DNA from: Gnetum montanum
Lineage: Eukaryota; Streptophyta; Gnetopsida; Gnetales; Gnetaceae
Direction: 5' to 3'
NCBI GenBank assembly: GCA_015680685.1
Contig: MNCI01001062.1
Location: forward strand, 71,607-135,606
DNA length: 64,000 nucleotides
The translations under genes were made by a program, and so were the position numbers. Below, piece after piece: positions 48,480-59,694 of the stretch (position 1 is its first letter; each line of letters opens with the position of its first letter). The notes beneath the pieces were generated by a model. That model worked only from the letters and a program-made list of their open reading frames with translations, searched no databases and had not been told where the DNA came from.

Positions 48480-51328
48480 CAATAAAAATTGACAATAATT
48501 GACAAAAAATTACTATAGCATGCTAATGCATGTCTTCATGTAGTGGCTAGTGATGGTAGTTATTACTACATTGGAGGTTGCTAAGGCTATTTTTCAAGTG
48601 TTGTCAACTTTATCATGTTGAAGTATTTTAGTAGAGATCTTAGATTCTCCTCATCTGTCCTTCGATCATTAATTGTCTAGGCTAAATTTGTGAGGATCTT
48701 TGTGGTAGGTACTATCTAAGAACATGACAACTATGAAAATAATCAATTGTCCTTAACATACCAAGCAATAAACTAGTTTCTTTCTATATCAAATGCTTTA
48801 TCTAATTTCTATATATCTTCGTAATAGTTCATTATTCTGACTAAATTTGTCGCTACATATTTTTTATTATAATAGCTTGCCTTTACTACTTGACTTTTTG
48901 AGTTTTCAACATGGAGCTTTGGTTGTGCTTTCTTTTTATTCTTGAACTCCTTTTCATACAGTAGATGCATGGTTGATAATTGTTACTTTAATTCACTTTG
49001 TAACCTACCTACTATTAACATGGCTAAGTTGGCATGTTGGCATATCTTAGATTAGCCAACTTTATATACTTAGTCATATCCTCTATCTACAAGTTTCTAA
49101 CATTTAATTCAGCTTGATGCACCAACATGAGGGTATCCAAGATAGATTTCCAAGTAGATAATTGTTGTATAGTAGCATTGATTTTGACCTTTGCCATCTA
49201 GATCTCCTTTTCATTTACTTATTTCTACATTTCCACTTAACTCTTAAAAGTCTCTTTAAGCCTTCATGTTTCTCGACCTTACTTTCCCATGCGTTAATTT
49301 TTATTAAAAAAATTTGTCTAATAGTATGAACTTCCTCCATTAATAAGTTTATATTTTCTTTGGCTAATTGTTTTACTTGTAGGTTAACTTGGACAAACTA
49401 TTCCCTTAACTATTTTACGCTTTCTTCTAGCTAATTTTTCTCTTAATCTATATTGATTAATCTTATATTGTTAGTAGCAAGCTTTTTATTTTCCTCCTCT
49501 AAGGTAGTGATGGTTTTAGCATGTATGTATGTCTTAACGTCAGTAGTTGAAGCATCTGACATTAATATTTCTATTTCTATCTCCAAGTGTTGTTGTTTGA
49601 CCATGAGCTAGTTGACTTGCTCTATTCTAAGTTGTTCTAAGCACTTGAGTATTACATAGTTAACAGGGTTTTGTTTTTAAATTTTGAGTTGGGCTAATTC
49701 ATTTTGAAATTTGTGAACTTTTAACTTAGCATGTTATAGTCTTGTTTTTGCAATTACCAGCTTGGCCTCTATGAAGACTAACTCAAACTACACAACTATG
49801 ATATTGGTAAGAATATTAAAATGATCTTGCATGATTTACCTTATTTGAATCAATCAATGTAGTGCATCCTCATGTTGTTTTGTTATCATGAATTTCTTTC
49901 CTTTATTAGTAATACTAAGCACTCGTTGAACATCTCAAATGCTAGTGAATTAGTAAGAGGCATAATAGGAATATTAAATGCTTCTTTGATGTGATTAGTA
50001 ATGAGCTCTACAGTTCCTTATTCTTTCCTATGCTACGTTGCCACCATTGTGGCATCTTCTCCTATTTCAAGTGTGACTTAGAATAATGTAGCATTTCTAG
50101 AAATTTTTTGTGTCCATTCTTCATTGGTGGAATGTATGGAGATATGTCCACTAGCTAGATCAATTAACCCTGTAGGCTGGTTCTAATTTGGATTTACCTT
50201 GAACATGTTATATACTTCCATTGTTCCCTAGCTCATAATTTTTATTACTTGTTACACATGACTCATTGTAGGCCTTTAGTCTTTTGGTTTAGATGCTAGT
50301 GCAAAAATGCTAGGGCCTACTTGTCTAGTTCTTATTGTTGGTATGTTTACTATTGGTATTGATGTTGTTGCTACTTTAGAGCCTAGAGTTTTCTCAACTT
50401 GATCCTTTTTAGCTAGCATTAGTTTTGATATTTCTATGTATGAAGTGTCTTGAGCTTTTTTTTGGTGTATCATTTATATAACCTAAACTACTAGCTTACA
50501 TACTTTCCATATTAGAAAAGAAAATCAATGTGTTGGCTTCCTAAGCTTTTTTTTTTTCTTTCAATTTTCTTTGCATTGCAAGGAAAATTAGATGAGTCAT
50601 GTTTGCTTGATATTTGCCACTCATAATGATACTTTCCTTAGTAGCATATGTTGATATTTTGTTGAGGTGATTTATAGGGTAGATATGATATGTACTAGTT
50701 TTGAAATAAATCTTCTTAGTAATGGTCATTTCATTATATTTTTTGTCTTTGGTTAGATATGCTCTTTTCAACCAAATATTTCTTACATTTGTATGTAAAC
50801 AACTAGAGATCTACATTATGGTAGTACCAATATTTGAAAGGTTTAATACTCTTGTAATGACTTTTATTGAATATGGAATTATTACTCCTACTTTTAGAGT
50901 GGATCATCTTGTTTATTATGTAAAAATTGATAAGTCTCTTCTAGATACCAGTCACCATTGTTGGAAACTACAAGCTATAATGGTGATGCTTGTAACTACT
51001 TATGCACTTATACTAGGCTAAACTCTATGAATTAATCAAAGTTCATTTTCACAATGACTATGGACATGATTGATTTATCATCAATTACATGTATATAGTC
51101 CTTTGAGAGGATCAACTATTTACTAACTTCAAAGAATAGTGGCATTGAATCTTCTACCTATGTAGATTGCCATATCTATGATGTGGGTTATTAGATAGAA
51201 TATGATCATTCCTTCTATTCTTCTACATGTTGGTAATTCTTTCCTTTCTCTCTACCTTATTCTCTTCTAGTTCTTCTCTCACAAGGCTACTATGGATCTC
51301 CAGCCTTAGGGTTTCTCTTTAGAGTCAT
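48480..51328 (-). pseudogene. ORF3, diverged copy in element F
   Basis: ATG at 51328-51326 (MTLKRNPKAGDP, then Arg-rich) corresponds to the A, B and E starts. 50771-50541 reads KKIYFKTSTYHIYPINHLNK to LIFLAMQRKLKEK, aligning with IYFKIVAYHLNPIVRPSKVT to YLKIEKHFKE in E. The coiled-coil end is near 49140-49020 (IEDMTKYIKLANLRYANM). The most diverged of the four ORF3 copies, showing that ORF3 is old in this family. Confidence 0.68.
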
Positions 51329-51508
51329 TTGCAATCATTCAAAGTATTATAAAAAATTTCAAAAATTTCTAGAAAATTTTCCTTTTATTCTTAACCTTTC
51401 TCAAAATTTCGACTATCAATTGGATTTGCAAATAAAAATCCATTTTATGCATAATCATGATTGAAAAGTTGAAAATTTTGTCATTACAACAAAAAGCTCT
51501 GAATTTAC
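51329..51508 (-). other. Eroded intron before ORF3, element F
   Basis: Donor-like CGAAA|GTAAAT at 51508 and an acceptor site TGATTGCAA|ATG where AG has become AA. Shorter (180 bases) than in A, B and E. Confidence 0.4.
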
Positions 51509-51677
51509 TTTCGTTAAAAAGTTAAAAAAATTTTAAAAAAATTTATTCAATAAATTATTCTCATATGTACAAGAAAAACCATTCAATATTAGAATTAGTA
51601 GATCATGAGACTCCTTATTATGCACAAATATTTTACTTAGAATTATAGGTCAAAATCATCCAATTTTCTTGTATAAT

Positions 51678-51862
51678 TAATGAGAGCAATTACTCTAGTG
51701 GTTACTTTAGCAGTTATTCTAATTATTAAAGTAGTTACTCTAGCAATTACTCTAATTATTAGAGTGGTTACTTTAGTAGTTATTCTAATTATTAGAGTGG
51801 TTACTTTAGCAGTTATTCTAATTATTAGACTGGTTACTCTAGCAGTTACTCTAGCAATTATT
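51678..51862 (+). repeat. 5' LTR fragment of C with minisatellite, copy 1
   Basis: Starts TAATGAGAGC, equivalent to TGATGAGAGC of the 3' LTR, after target copy ATAAT (51673-51677). Made of GTTACTYTAATTATTAGAGT and GTTACTCTAGCA-type units. The hydrophobic reading frame over it is a by-product of the repeat. Confidence 0.75.
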
Positions 51863-52057
51863 GGAACGAACCCTTAGAGTTGGTTGAGAAAATAATAAAC
51901 AAGAATACACTGCATACTAAATAGACAAGTTTGTCTCCTTCTTTGTACAAAAGCACCTCACTGCATAGGTCTAAAACAGAAAACAGTCAGTGGCGTAATA
52001 CACACAAATATTTTAATTAGAATTATAGGTCAAAATCATCCAATTTTCTTGTATAAT

Positions 52058-52242
52058 TAATGAGAGCAATTACTCTAGTAGTTATTCTAATTATTAAAGA
52101 AGTTACTCTAATTATTAGAGTGGTTACTCTAGTGGTTATTCTAGCAGTTATTCTAATTATTAGAGCGGTTACTCTAGTGGTTACTTTAGCAGTTATTCTA
52201 ATTATTAGAGTGGTTACTCTAGCAGTTACTCTAGCAATTATT
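52058..52242 (+). repeat. 5' LTR fragment of C with minisatellite, copy 2
   Basis: Duplicate of 51678-51862 at a distance of 380 bases. Array composition differs slightly (unit order), so the array is still changing by slippage. Confidence 0.75.
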
Positions 52243-54460
52243 GGAACGAACCCTTAGAGTTGGTTGAGAAAATAATAAACAAGAATACACTACACACTAA
52301 ATAGACAAGTGTGTCTCCTTCTTCGTACGAAAGCGCCTCACCGCCTAGGTCTAAAACAAAAAATAGTCAATGGCGTAATACACATGACGTTGATCCGCCA
52401 GTCCCTCAACAAGTTCGAGTGGTATATATTTATCCCAATGAGTATATAGCATACTTCAACTTTATCCTCCATCAAGACGAATAACTACGTTAGCAAGACT
52501 TAGAAGGTAACATAGTGTTACCTCCCAATCATTCAATCCCAAGCATGCTTCTTCGTGCTCTCACACAAATTGGAATGCCACACTTACATGCAGAATACAT
52601 TGTGCAAGACCATGATTCAAGAGAATACCATCCCACAGAGGCACAACATTAAAGGGAATTGCAACAGGAGAGACATCATAAGTCTTTGAAGGGTAAGTGG
52701 TCCCAAGATGCCCCACATGTCTTAAGCGAAAATGAGGGTGGTGAACCTACCTCAGGCAATCGCCCACACAACGATGTTCTTCCCCTTGACTTTGGCCAAG
52801 GGGTTGTGTATTAGGGCCTTCATTCCACTATTCATAACCCAAGTTCTGATACCCACAGGCACAAAGGATCTAGAAAAGGGACACGAACTCATGATAAAGG
52901 TGGACATTCTGATCGTAATTGAGATTGGGGCCAAGACCATAGAAGAGAAGGTAGCAGACACTGTCATGGTGACGGTTCTCCTTCTTCTTCACCTTCATCA
53001 TATCCTTCACCCTCTCGTTCAATATTTGAATGTGATCATAAAGAAAAAGACCATGGGGATAAAGGTAGGCAAAGTAGAATTCATAGATGAAATAGCCAGG
53101 AAAGGGGATGAGGGCACTTTAGAGAGTCACGATATAGAAGAAGGGAGAGTAGGGAACAACGTAGGCATCATAGACGCCATGGATGAGATGATCATGATGA
53201 ATCCCTCCTCCCTACATGAAGTATGTTGGAAATAATTGAGGCTGTTAGAATTCAAACAAGGCATCAGAAAGATAGTAGGATCAAGAGATTAGATACGAAC
53301 AACATCCCACGATTTGAAGGGGGATACAACGCTGATCCTCAGAATCATTTACAAGCATTCTATGATGCGTGTGTCTTACAAAACATAGAGAACAAATGGA
53401 AAAAACTTAAGTTGTTCCCATGAACATTAGTTAAAGAACCGAAAAGCTAGTACCAGAATTTAGAACTAGGATCCATTCATAGATGGAGTACTATGTTAGA
53501 ACTATTTAATGACAAGTACCAAATGTACTCCTAAGTGTCTAACTTGCAAAAGAAAATCCAAGGGTAGAAACAAGGAGGACATGAACCCTTGGATGCTGCC
53601 ATGGGCCGATACTATGCACTCTACATTATTGTCCTAGCCATGGTTATTTGCAATGGGATCAACTGCACCATCTTGTAGATGGGCTTGCATGAAACAAGAA
53701 GAATCCTTGGGACTTATGCCCAAGGGAGACTATCCAAGCTTAGGTCCCATCAAATTCAAAGACTCTTGGAGTAAGTTGCTAAGGAAGAAGGTAAGCTACA
53801 AAAGAGAGAAAGTGTGGAAAAGTATAACTGAAATCCTTCCCTTCGGAAGAGGGGAGTAAGATTTTGTGAGGATGAAGAAGAGTCACCACTCGAAGAGATG
53901 GTGAATAGGAAAACTTTGCGTATCCAAAAGATGACATCAGAAGTTTCGGCACAGTTAGACCAAATGTGGGATTCCTTGACAATATATTTCAAACTATTCT
54001 TAAAATAGTAGAGGATTCTAGAGTGTAAGGTAGTGAGAAAAGATAAAAGAAAGAGGTTGAACATGCACGTGGCAAGGGTAAGGGCAAATTTGCCATCATT
54101 AAAAAGGTTGTGGATTCAGAAACAAACAATGATAGTGGATGTGAGATATGTCAATATGACCATCCTAAGGGATGTTGCCCTATAATCTCACATCTATAGG
54201 AGTCTGGGGTGTATGCACTTAATCCATGATTAAACAAAAGGCAAACACCCCAAAGGTTACCTTATCCTCAAGGTAACCCAAGGCAATTCCACCAACCCTT
54301 AACATATTATCCCAGTGGAACTCCACCACAACCGATTGAGAAATATCAACAATGGTAGCACCCACAATCATGGGGAATGCCACCACCAAGGCAACTGTAT
54401 CCTTACCAACAACCTGACCTGTATGGATATTACGTGCAGTAGCCAATCTCCCCACATGAC
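52243..54460 (+). pseudogene. gag and leader, element C
   Basis: Leader to about 52395, then gag. N-terminal VYIYPNEYIAYFNFILHQDE and NIVLPPNHSIPSMLLRALTQ align with A and E. A Ser/Pro tract at about 52975-53020 is followed by an Arg/His-rich stretch. Gag core at 53223-53423: IPRFEGGYNADPQNHLQAFY to ENKWKKLKLFP. Nucleocapsid near 54130-54230: CEICQYDHPKGCCP then GVYALNP. The 52732-53235 stretch is another frame of this gene. A few stops and shifts. Confidence 0.82.
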
Positions 54461-54499
54461 TTTACTAGTCACGTCACTCCTCAACCTCACTACCAAGCC

Positions 54500-54665
54500 C
54501 GCAAGTATCAACAAGAAGAAAGTTCTGTGCATCACATACAGTGACACATGGTGTAATTGTGTGCAGAGGTCATGGTTTTTGCAAAGTTTAGCATTGCCTG
54601 CATGCAATCAGTGTGCACAAGTCATGAACATACAAAGATGCATGTATGCAGTAGCCACATGATAG
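54500..54665 (+). pseudogene. Six-cysteine linker, element C (protease deleted)
   Basis: Gag's tail (to about 54500) runs straight into NKKKVLCITYSDTWCNC, 14 residues, CNQCAQVMNIQRCMYA. The linker is intact with all six Cys. The whole protease (LLDSG to AWLS in B and E) is absent. Confidence 0.68.
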
Positions 54666-54827
54666 GAAGAGACCCAGTGGTTGACAACTAATTAAGAAAG
54701 TAGTTCACTCATATACATGGAACCAACTGAGGGTTTGACTTGTGCTTACATCGATAGCATAAATGCATTAGAGCAAGTCCACTGCCAACTTCCAAGTCTT
54801 AACCTTGAAAATATTAACTAGGGGAAG

Positions 54828-55944
54828 TTGGAAATCCCTGAGAAATTAAAGCAAGAGCCCCTTGAGCTGAAACCATTGCCCACCGGTATGGAATACACGT
54901 TCCTTAAAAATGAAAAATTGGTAATTATCAACACTAAGCTTACTCCTCAACAGAAAGAACAACTACTGAAGGTAATAAATAAATGGTCGGAAGCCTTCAC
55001 TTGGTCATATCCCAAATTAAATGGAATAGATCCTAGAATATGCTAGCATAGAATTTACACTGACCCCTCCATGAAGCCTCGAAGTGAACCTTAAGCTGAA
55101 GCAAGTAGTTAAAGAAAAAATCGAACAACTTCTCAAGGCTGGGTTCATATACCCCATTGCTGATAGTGAATGAGTTAGCCCCTTAGCTATTATGCCTAAA
55201 AAGGGAGGCAAATGGAGGGTGTGCATAGATTTTAGGCTACTAAATATGGCAACATTCAAAGATCACTTTCCATTATCATTTGTCAACCAAGTCTTAGACA
55301 CCATCGCAGGGCATCGCTATTACAGTTTTCTGGATGGATATAGCAGATATAACCAAATACAAATAGCCTCAGAAGACCAAGCCAAAACTACCTTCACTAG
55401 TCCTTGGGAAACGTTCACATACAAACAGATGTCATTTGGCTTGTGTAATACCCCTGCAACATTTCAATGACTAGTTCTAAGCATATTCCAACAGCAGATA
55501 GGAAATGGCATGGAGCTCTTTATGGACGACTTCTCCACTTATGGAGCAAACTTTGATCAAGCCTTGGACCGGTTGGAGAAAGTGTTAAAAAGATGTGTAG
55601 AAACCAGTTTGAGGTTCAACTGGCAAAAAATCCATTTGATGATCCAAGAATATGTAGTACTAGGGCACAAAATCTCACGCATAGGGATTGAGGTAGACCC
55701 TAAGAAAATCAAAATTATCCAAGAAATCACCCATCAACCGAAAACTGTCAAAGATATTCGATCCTTCCTTGGACACACTGGCTACTATAGGAGATTTATT
55801 GAAAACTTTTTAAAGGTTGCCAAACCATTTGTGGACTTAATGAAAAAGGACATACCTTTCAAGTGGACCAGAGAATGCGAATTAGCTTTGCAAACTCTGA
55901 AACAGAAGCTAGTAGAAACACCCATTCTACAAGCTCCTGACTAG
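54828..55944 (+). pseudogene. Reverse transcriptase, element C
   Basis: 54828-55046 is the pre-RT segment (LELKPLPTGMEYTFLKNEKL, ending SYPKLNGIDPRIC). 55192-55470: PKKGGKWRVCIDFRLLNMAT, YYSFLDGYSRYNQIQIA, TFTSPWETFTYKQMSFGLCN, ATFQ. 55510-55944: the catalytic box MELFMDDFSTYG with both Asp present, LEKVLKRC, LGHKISRIGIEVDPKKIK, SFLGHTGYYRRFIENF. The only copy here with an intact YXDD-type box. One stop (ATFQ to LVLS) and a frameshift near 55080 remain. Confidence 0.9.
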
Positions 55945-56422
55945 TCATAAACCATTCCATATCATGACTGACATGTCCAACTATGCTTTAGGAGCCATAA
56001 TTACACAGTTAGATTACTAGAAGCATCCTTATTACATCCACTGTTAAAGTAGAAGTATCGCTAGTGCACAACTTAACTACACTACCACAGAGAAAGAATT
56101 AATGGATGTAGTGTTTGCACTAGAAAAGTTTAGACACTATGGATTGGGATATAAAGTATATATACATATAGATCATAGTGAAATCTTATTCCTCATGAAT
56201 AATCCAATGGTAAGCCATCATATCATAGGATGGCTTGTAATCTTACAAGAGTTTGATTTAATGATGATCAATCGCAAGGGCACCAAGAATGTAGTTGCTA
56301 ATCATTTATCTCGGTTGCGATGGGACAACAAAGAGGATGAGTATCCAATTTTTGATCATTTCCTTGATGAATTCCTCTTTGCTGGTGTAGTGAATAATCA
56401 ATCACCCATGGAGACAAACTAG
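55945..56422 (+). pseudogene. RNase H, element C
   Basis: The first half (55945-56100) is frameshifted but recognisable (QLNYTTTEKELMD at 56070-56105). 56102-56422: VVFALEKFRHYGLGYKVYIH, FLMNNPMVSHHIIGWLVILQ, VANHLSRLRWDN. It supplies the reference for the piece deleted from E. Confidence 0.82.
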
Positions 56423-56479
56423 TACAGTAGCATTCTTACCTATCTCCTCACCCAAAAAACACCACAAGAGTTAAACCTT

Positions 56480-57658
56480 AAGAAGAAACAATAGTTTCTT
56501 CACTGAGCCAAGTACTTTATGGAGATCAATGAAAAACTTTACAAAGTGTGTCCTGATGGCTTAGTTCGATGGTGTGTTCCTAATATAGGTCAACTGCAAG
56601 TTCTCCAAGATACTCATGAGGGTCCTTGTGGGCATCATTATGTTGGGAGACGAATGACCATCAAGATCCTGCTTGCAGGATATTAGTGGCCTACATTATT
56701 TTCGGATGCCCATCATTTTGTCCAATCTTGTGAGTGCTATCAACATGATGGGGGAATCACTGCTAGAATGAAGGCTCCACAATAATGGATTCAACCATTA
56801 GAACCCTTTGACATTTGGGAAATTGATTTTATGGGGTCGATTACACCAATGTCCAATGGAAAAGCTTATATTATTGTTGTTGTAGATTACCTAACAAAAT
56901 GGGCCGAAGTAGCTACTATTAAAAATTGTACATCATCTACAGCTACATGATTTGTTCAACAACAAATCATAAATAGGTTTGGTGTGCCATGTGCACTTAT
57001 TTTAGACAATGATACACACTTCACATGTGCAACTTTTTGGAAATTAATGCAACGCTTAAGGGTTGAGCATAAATTGACTACACCATACCACCCCCAAGCA
57101 AATGGTAGAGCAAAAGTCACCAATAGGGAGGTTACGAAGATATTGACAAGAACCATTAGCAAGCTTAGGCAAGACTGGAGCCCTAAACTAAACAATGCTC
57201 TTTGGGCATACCACTCCACATGGAAACTCCCTATAGGCTACTCTCCCTATGAGTTAGTGTACAGTAAATTACCAATGCTTCCCATTCAAACTAAGCTCCA
57301 TACACTATTTACGGCATGTGACCTCAACCTTGACCTTGATCTAGCATAGAAACAACGGTTAGTAACCCTTAACTTGCTAGATGAAAATCGATTAGCTACC
57401 TTGTCATCTAACGAATTGCACAAGGCCTTCAATAGACAACGTCATGACCTAAGAATTAGGAAAGTTAAATATCAGCTACGAGATAAGGTTCTCTACTGGA
57501 ATCCCACACATGTGCCACAACATACTAAATTTCAAACACTATGGGAAGGACCTTATATTATTTATGCAACTTTTCCTTTAGGGGCAATGACAATATACAA
57601 ACCTGAGAGCCTGGATAAAAAAATTTTGGTGAACGTGCAACAAACCAAAAATTTTTAG
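56480..57658 (+). pseudogene. Integrase, element C
   Basis: N-terminal zinc region near 56625-56750 (GHHYVGRRMTIK, SCECYQHDGG). First Asp in [11 protein letters not shown] (about 56880), second in LILDNDTHF (57000). The Glu site reads NGRAKVTNREV: E to K. 56984-57349 includes LNNALWAYHSTWKLPIGYSP. 57374-57658: RDKVLYWNPTHVPQHTKFQT, WEGPYIIYATFPLGA (GPY module), ending VNVQQTKNF. No chromodomain. Confidence 0.88.
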
Positions 57659-59110
57659 GAGCTTAGGACAGCCAGTACACACGCTACCTCTCTTGATGGA
57701 CAACCCTGCTCACTATTTTGAATCTCCTCCTTCCAACTTAGTCATGGGGGAGATGGCCACCTATGCTAACCATTCTAGGCCCTCAGTTCTTTTTGAATTT
57801 TTCTTTTACACATTTTTATTTTACATATTTTTTGTTTAACACATTCTTTCAACTTTTCTTATTTTTGTTTTATACCATTGTTCATGTTTTTACTATTTCT
57901 TTGTTTGCTTGATTTACTTTTATTCATCATCTAATAAGTGCTCATGATGGTGGATTGAATTATATCATATTGATTGCTAATGTTTGGTTTTTACCTTTGA
58001 ATTATGATGCTGATATTAAGGTATGGTTCTTTTGGTAAAACAGGCAATGAGTCCATGCCATCCACTCATCCATACAACTCTATGGTCTCCTTTGGCTTGG
58101 AACTGTACAATCCCCTTTTTCTAAGTAAACTTGTTAATGAATTGGTGGCTAGGTATTTTTCAAATCATGGAAAGACTCAAAGGATGAAAAGTGTGTGACT
58201 TCAAGGGGATTCGATACATTGGTGCTGGTCATTCTCTTGGGTTCTTGGATGCTTTTTCTTAGGTTTTTCACCATTCTGACATTGTTCAAATATCAAGAAG
58301 CTGAGTGAATAAAAATAAGTCTTTGCATGGTGTGGTTCCCACGCATAAACATAAAAAAAAAGAGAGAAAATAGAAAAAGGTGAGAATTTGAAGCACACCC
58401 CTTAGACATAATAAAGCAATATGGGCTACAAGTGCTGGTTATGGCACTGGAAAGACATGTTACCCATGCCTGAAGGTTCCCTCTAACTAAGGCCCTTTCT
58501 CGCTTCCTACTTCTCCATCTCACTCTCCTTTGGATGGTGGTCACTCTTTGTGGAAACATTCTTGTTACCTCAAGAAGATGGATTGGCCAAGTGTATTAAT
58601 GCGAGGTCACTAAATGTGGTTAGTTTAATTCTAGATTTGGGATAAGTTCTACTCAATTATCTTAACCATGAAATACACAAGGGGCTTTACACAACCTTGT
58701 TCTTGGGATTCCATTCCATTCTCTCCTCTCCATCTTTCTTCCCATTTTTCACCTCATTGCCAGTTTTATCATTAGTCTATTCTGGGTTGATGCATTATTT
58801 TATTTTGGTGAATTCTTGTGGGTAAGTTTTTAACTCTTGCTTCCAAATGACATCCCTAGAGCCTATGAACTCTTTGGTTTGTGGGTTTGTCGCAGTATAA
58901 AGGGCATGAACCTTCTTTGGGGAGGATCCACTGGCATTTCTTTTTGGTGAAATTATTAACTTCTTTCCCTTAAACATTTTCTACAATCAATCATTTCTTG
59001 TTTCATCCCCATCCATGACATCCATTTTATTGGTGTTGCTATTGATATTTTTCATCTTTCTTGTTCCTCATGTTTTTCCATCTTATAGCTACCAGAGGTT
59101 CGCTCTTAGT
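57659..59110 (+). other. Noncoding spacer, element C, ending at an N
   Basis: Internal polypurine tract at 57746-57756 (GGGGGAGATGG). Conserved blocks at 58193-58209 (GTGTGACTTCAAGGGGA) and 58455-58496 (ACATGTTACCCATGCCTGAA). The splice-donor region near 59090-59110 (CTACCAGAG|GTTCGC, GT kept, +3 onward changed) is the last part matching other copies. Confidence 0.7.
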
Positions 59111-59111
59111 N
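59111..59111. other. Single ambiguous base (N)
   Basis: The only N in the window. It sits where homology to the other copies stops, 12 bases after the donor. Confidence 0.95.
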
Positions 59112-59451
59112 CAGAACTGGAGCATTTATGAAAGGAGTAAGCTTAGTGGCATGGCTATGGATAAACAACGGAAGGCGTAATCTCGGCATTGGCAACAACA
59201 TGCTCCATCTTCTTTCTCTCTCTCTTTTTCTCTTCAAGCTACCAAATAAAGGCTTGGATGTCAGTTATGTACAAGTGTTCACCACAATGTTCATAAACAC
59301 TAATGTTGTAATATGCTTATTAATCCATTCACTAGGCACGTTGAGTCTATCATCCTAATCCACCATTAGTTGTCAATTAGTCAATAATCCCATACCTTCC
59401 CAATATTTTGTAAGGAACTCGATGACGAGTTTTCATTTAGTCATGGGGGTA
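59112..59451 (+). other. Element C sequence between the N and the 3' LTR
   Basis: The first 250 bases are not recognisably ORF3. The last ~90 (AGTCAATAATCCCATACCTT, GATGACGAGTTTTCATTTAG, TCATGGGGGTA) match the 3' end of E and include the polypurine tract (59444-59451). Confidence 0.65.
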
Positions 59452-59458
59452 TGATGAG

Positions 59459-59670
59459 AGCGATTACTCTAGCAGTTATTCTACTTATTAGAGTAGTTAC
59501 TCTAGCGGTTACTCTAATTATTAGAGTGGTTACTCTAGTAGTTACTCTAATTATTAGAGTGGTTATTCTAGCGGTTACTCTAGTAGTTATTCTAATTATT
59601 AGAGTGGTTACTATAGTGGTTACTCTAGCCATTATTCTAATTATTAGAGCGGTTACTCTAATTATTAAAG
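59459..59670 (+). repeat. Palindromic minisatellite in U3 of C
   Basis: Units of 21 bases (GGTTACTCTAATTATTAGAG) and 12 bases (GTTACTCTAGCR). ACTCTAATTATTAGAGT is nearly self-complementary. Both strands are open here only because of the repeat. Confidence 0.85.
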
Positions 59671-59686
59671 TAGTTGCTCCCAAGTC

Positions 59687-59694
59687 TATAAATA
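59687..59694 (+). promoter_or_regulatory. TATA box, C 3' LTR
   Basis: TATAAATA in AGTCTATAAATACAG, about 20 bases after the minisatellite. Confidence 0.65.

Larger units (their letters stand above)
46387..51677 (-). mobile_element. Element F, left segment (ORF3 side)
   Basis: Oldest element, minus strand. The ORF3 part (51328-48480) is clear; 48480-46387 is assigned by position only and should be its 3' end, but no LTR, R core or polypurine tract is recognisable there. It joins the right segment (60435-64000) once C is removed. B's insertion into F is inferred from adjacency. Confidence 0.55.
51619..52384 (+). repeat. 380-bp tandem duplication at the 5' junction of C
   Basis: Unit 1 at about 51619-51998 and unit 2 at 51999-52384. 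Each has F flank, the target copy ATAAT, an LTR start fragment with the TTACTCTA minisatellite, and a leader-like stretch (GGAACGAACCCTTAGAGTTG onward). The units differ by few changes. Confidence 0.8.

Noticed and set aside
52732-53235. 167-codon open reading frame
   Set aside because: It lies in another frame over the Ser/Pro and Arg/His part of gag in element C; the frame homologous to A and E is the neighbouring one.
59451-59670. CRISPR-like array
   Set aside because: Repeat units are contiguous without unique spacers, in a plant LTR.
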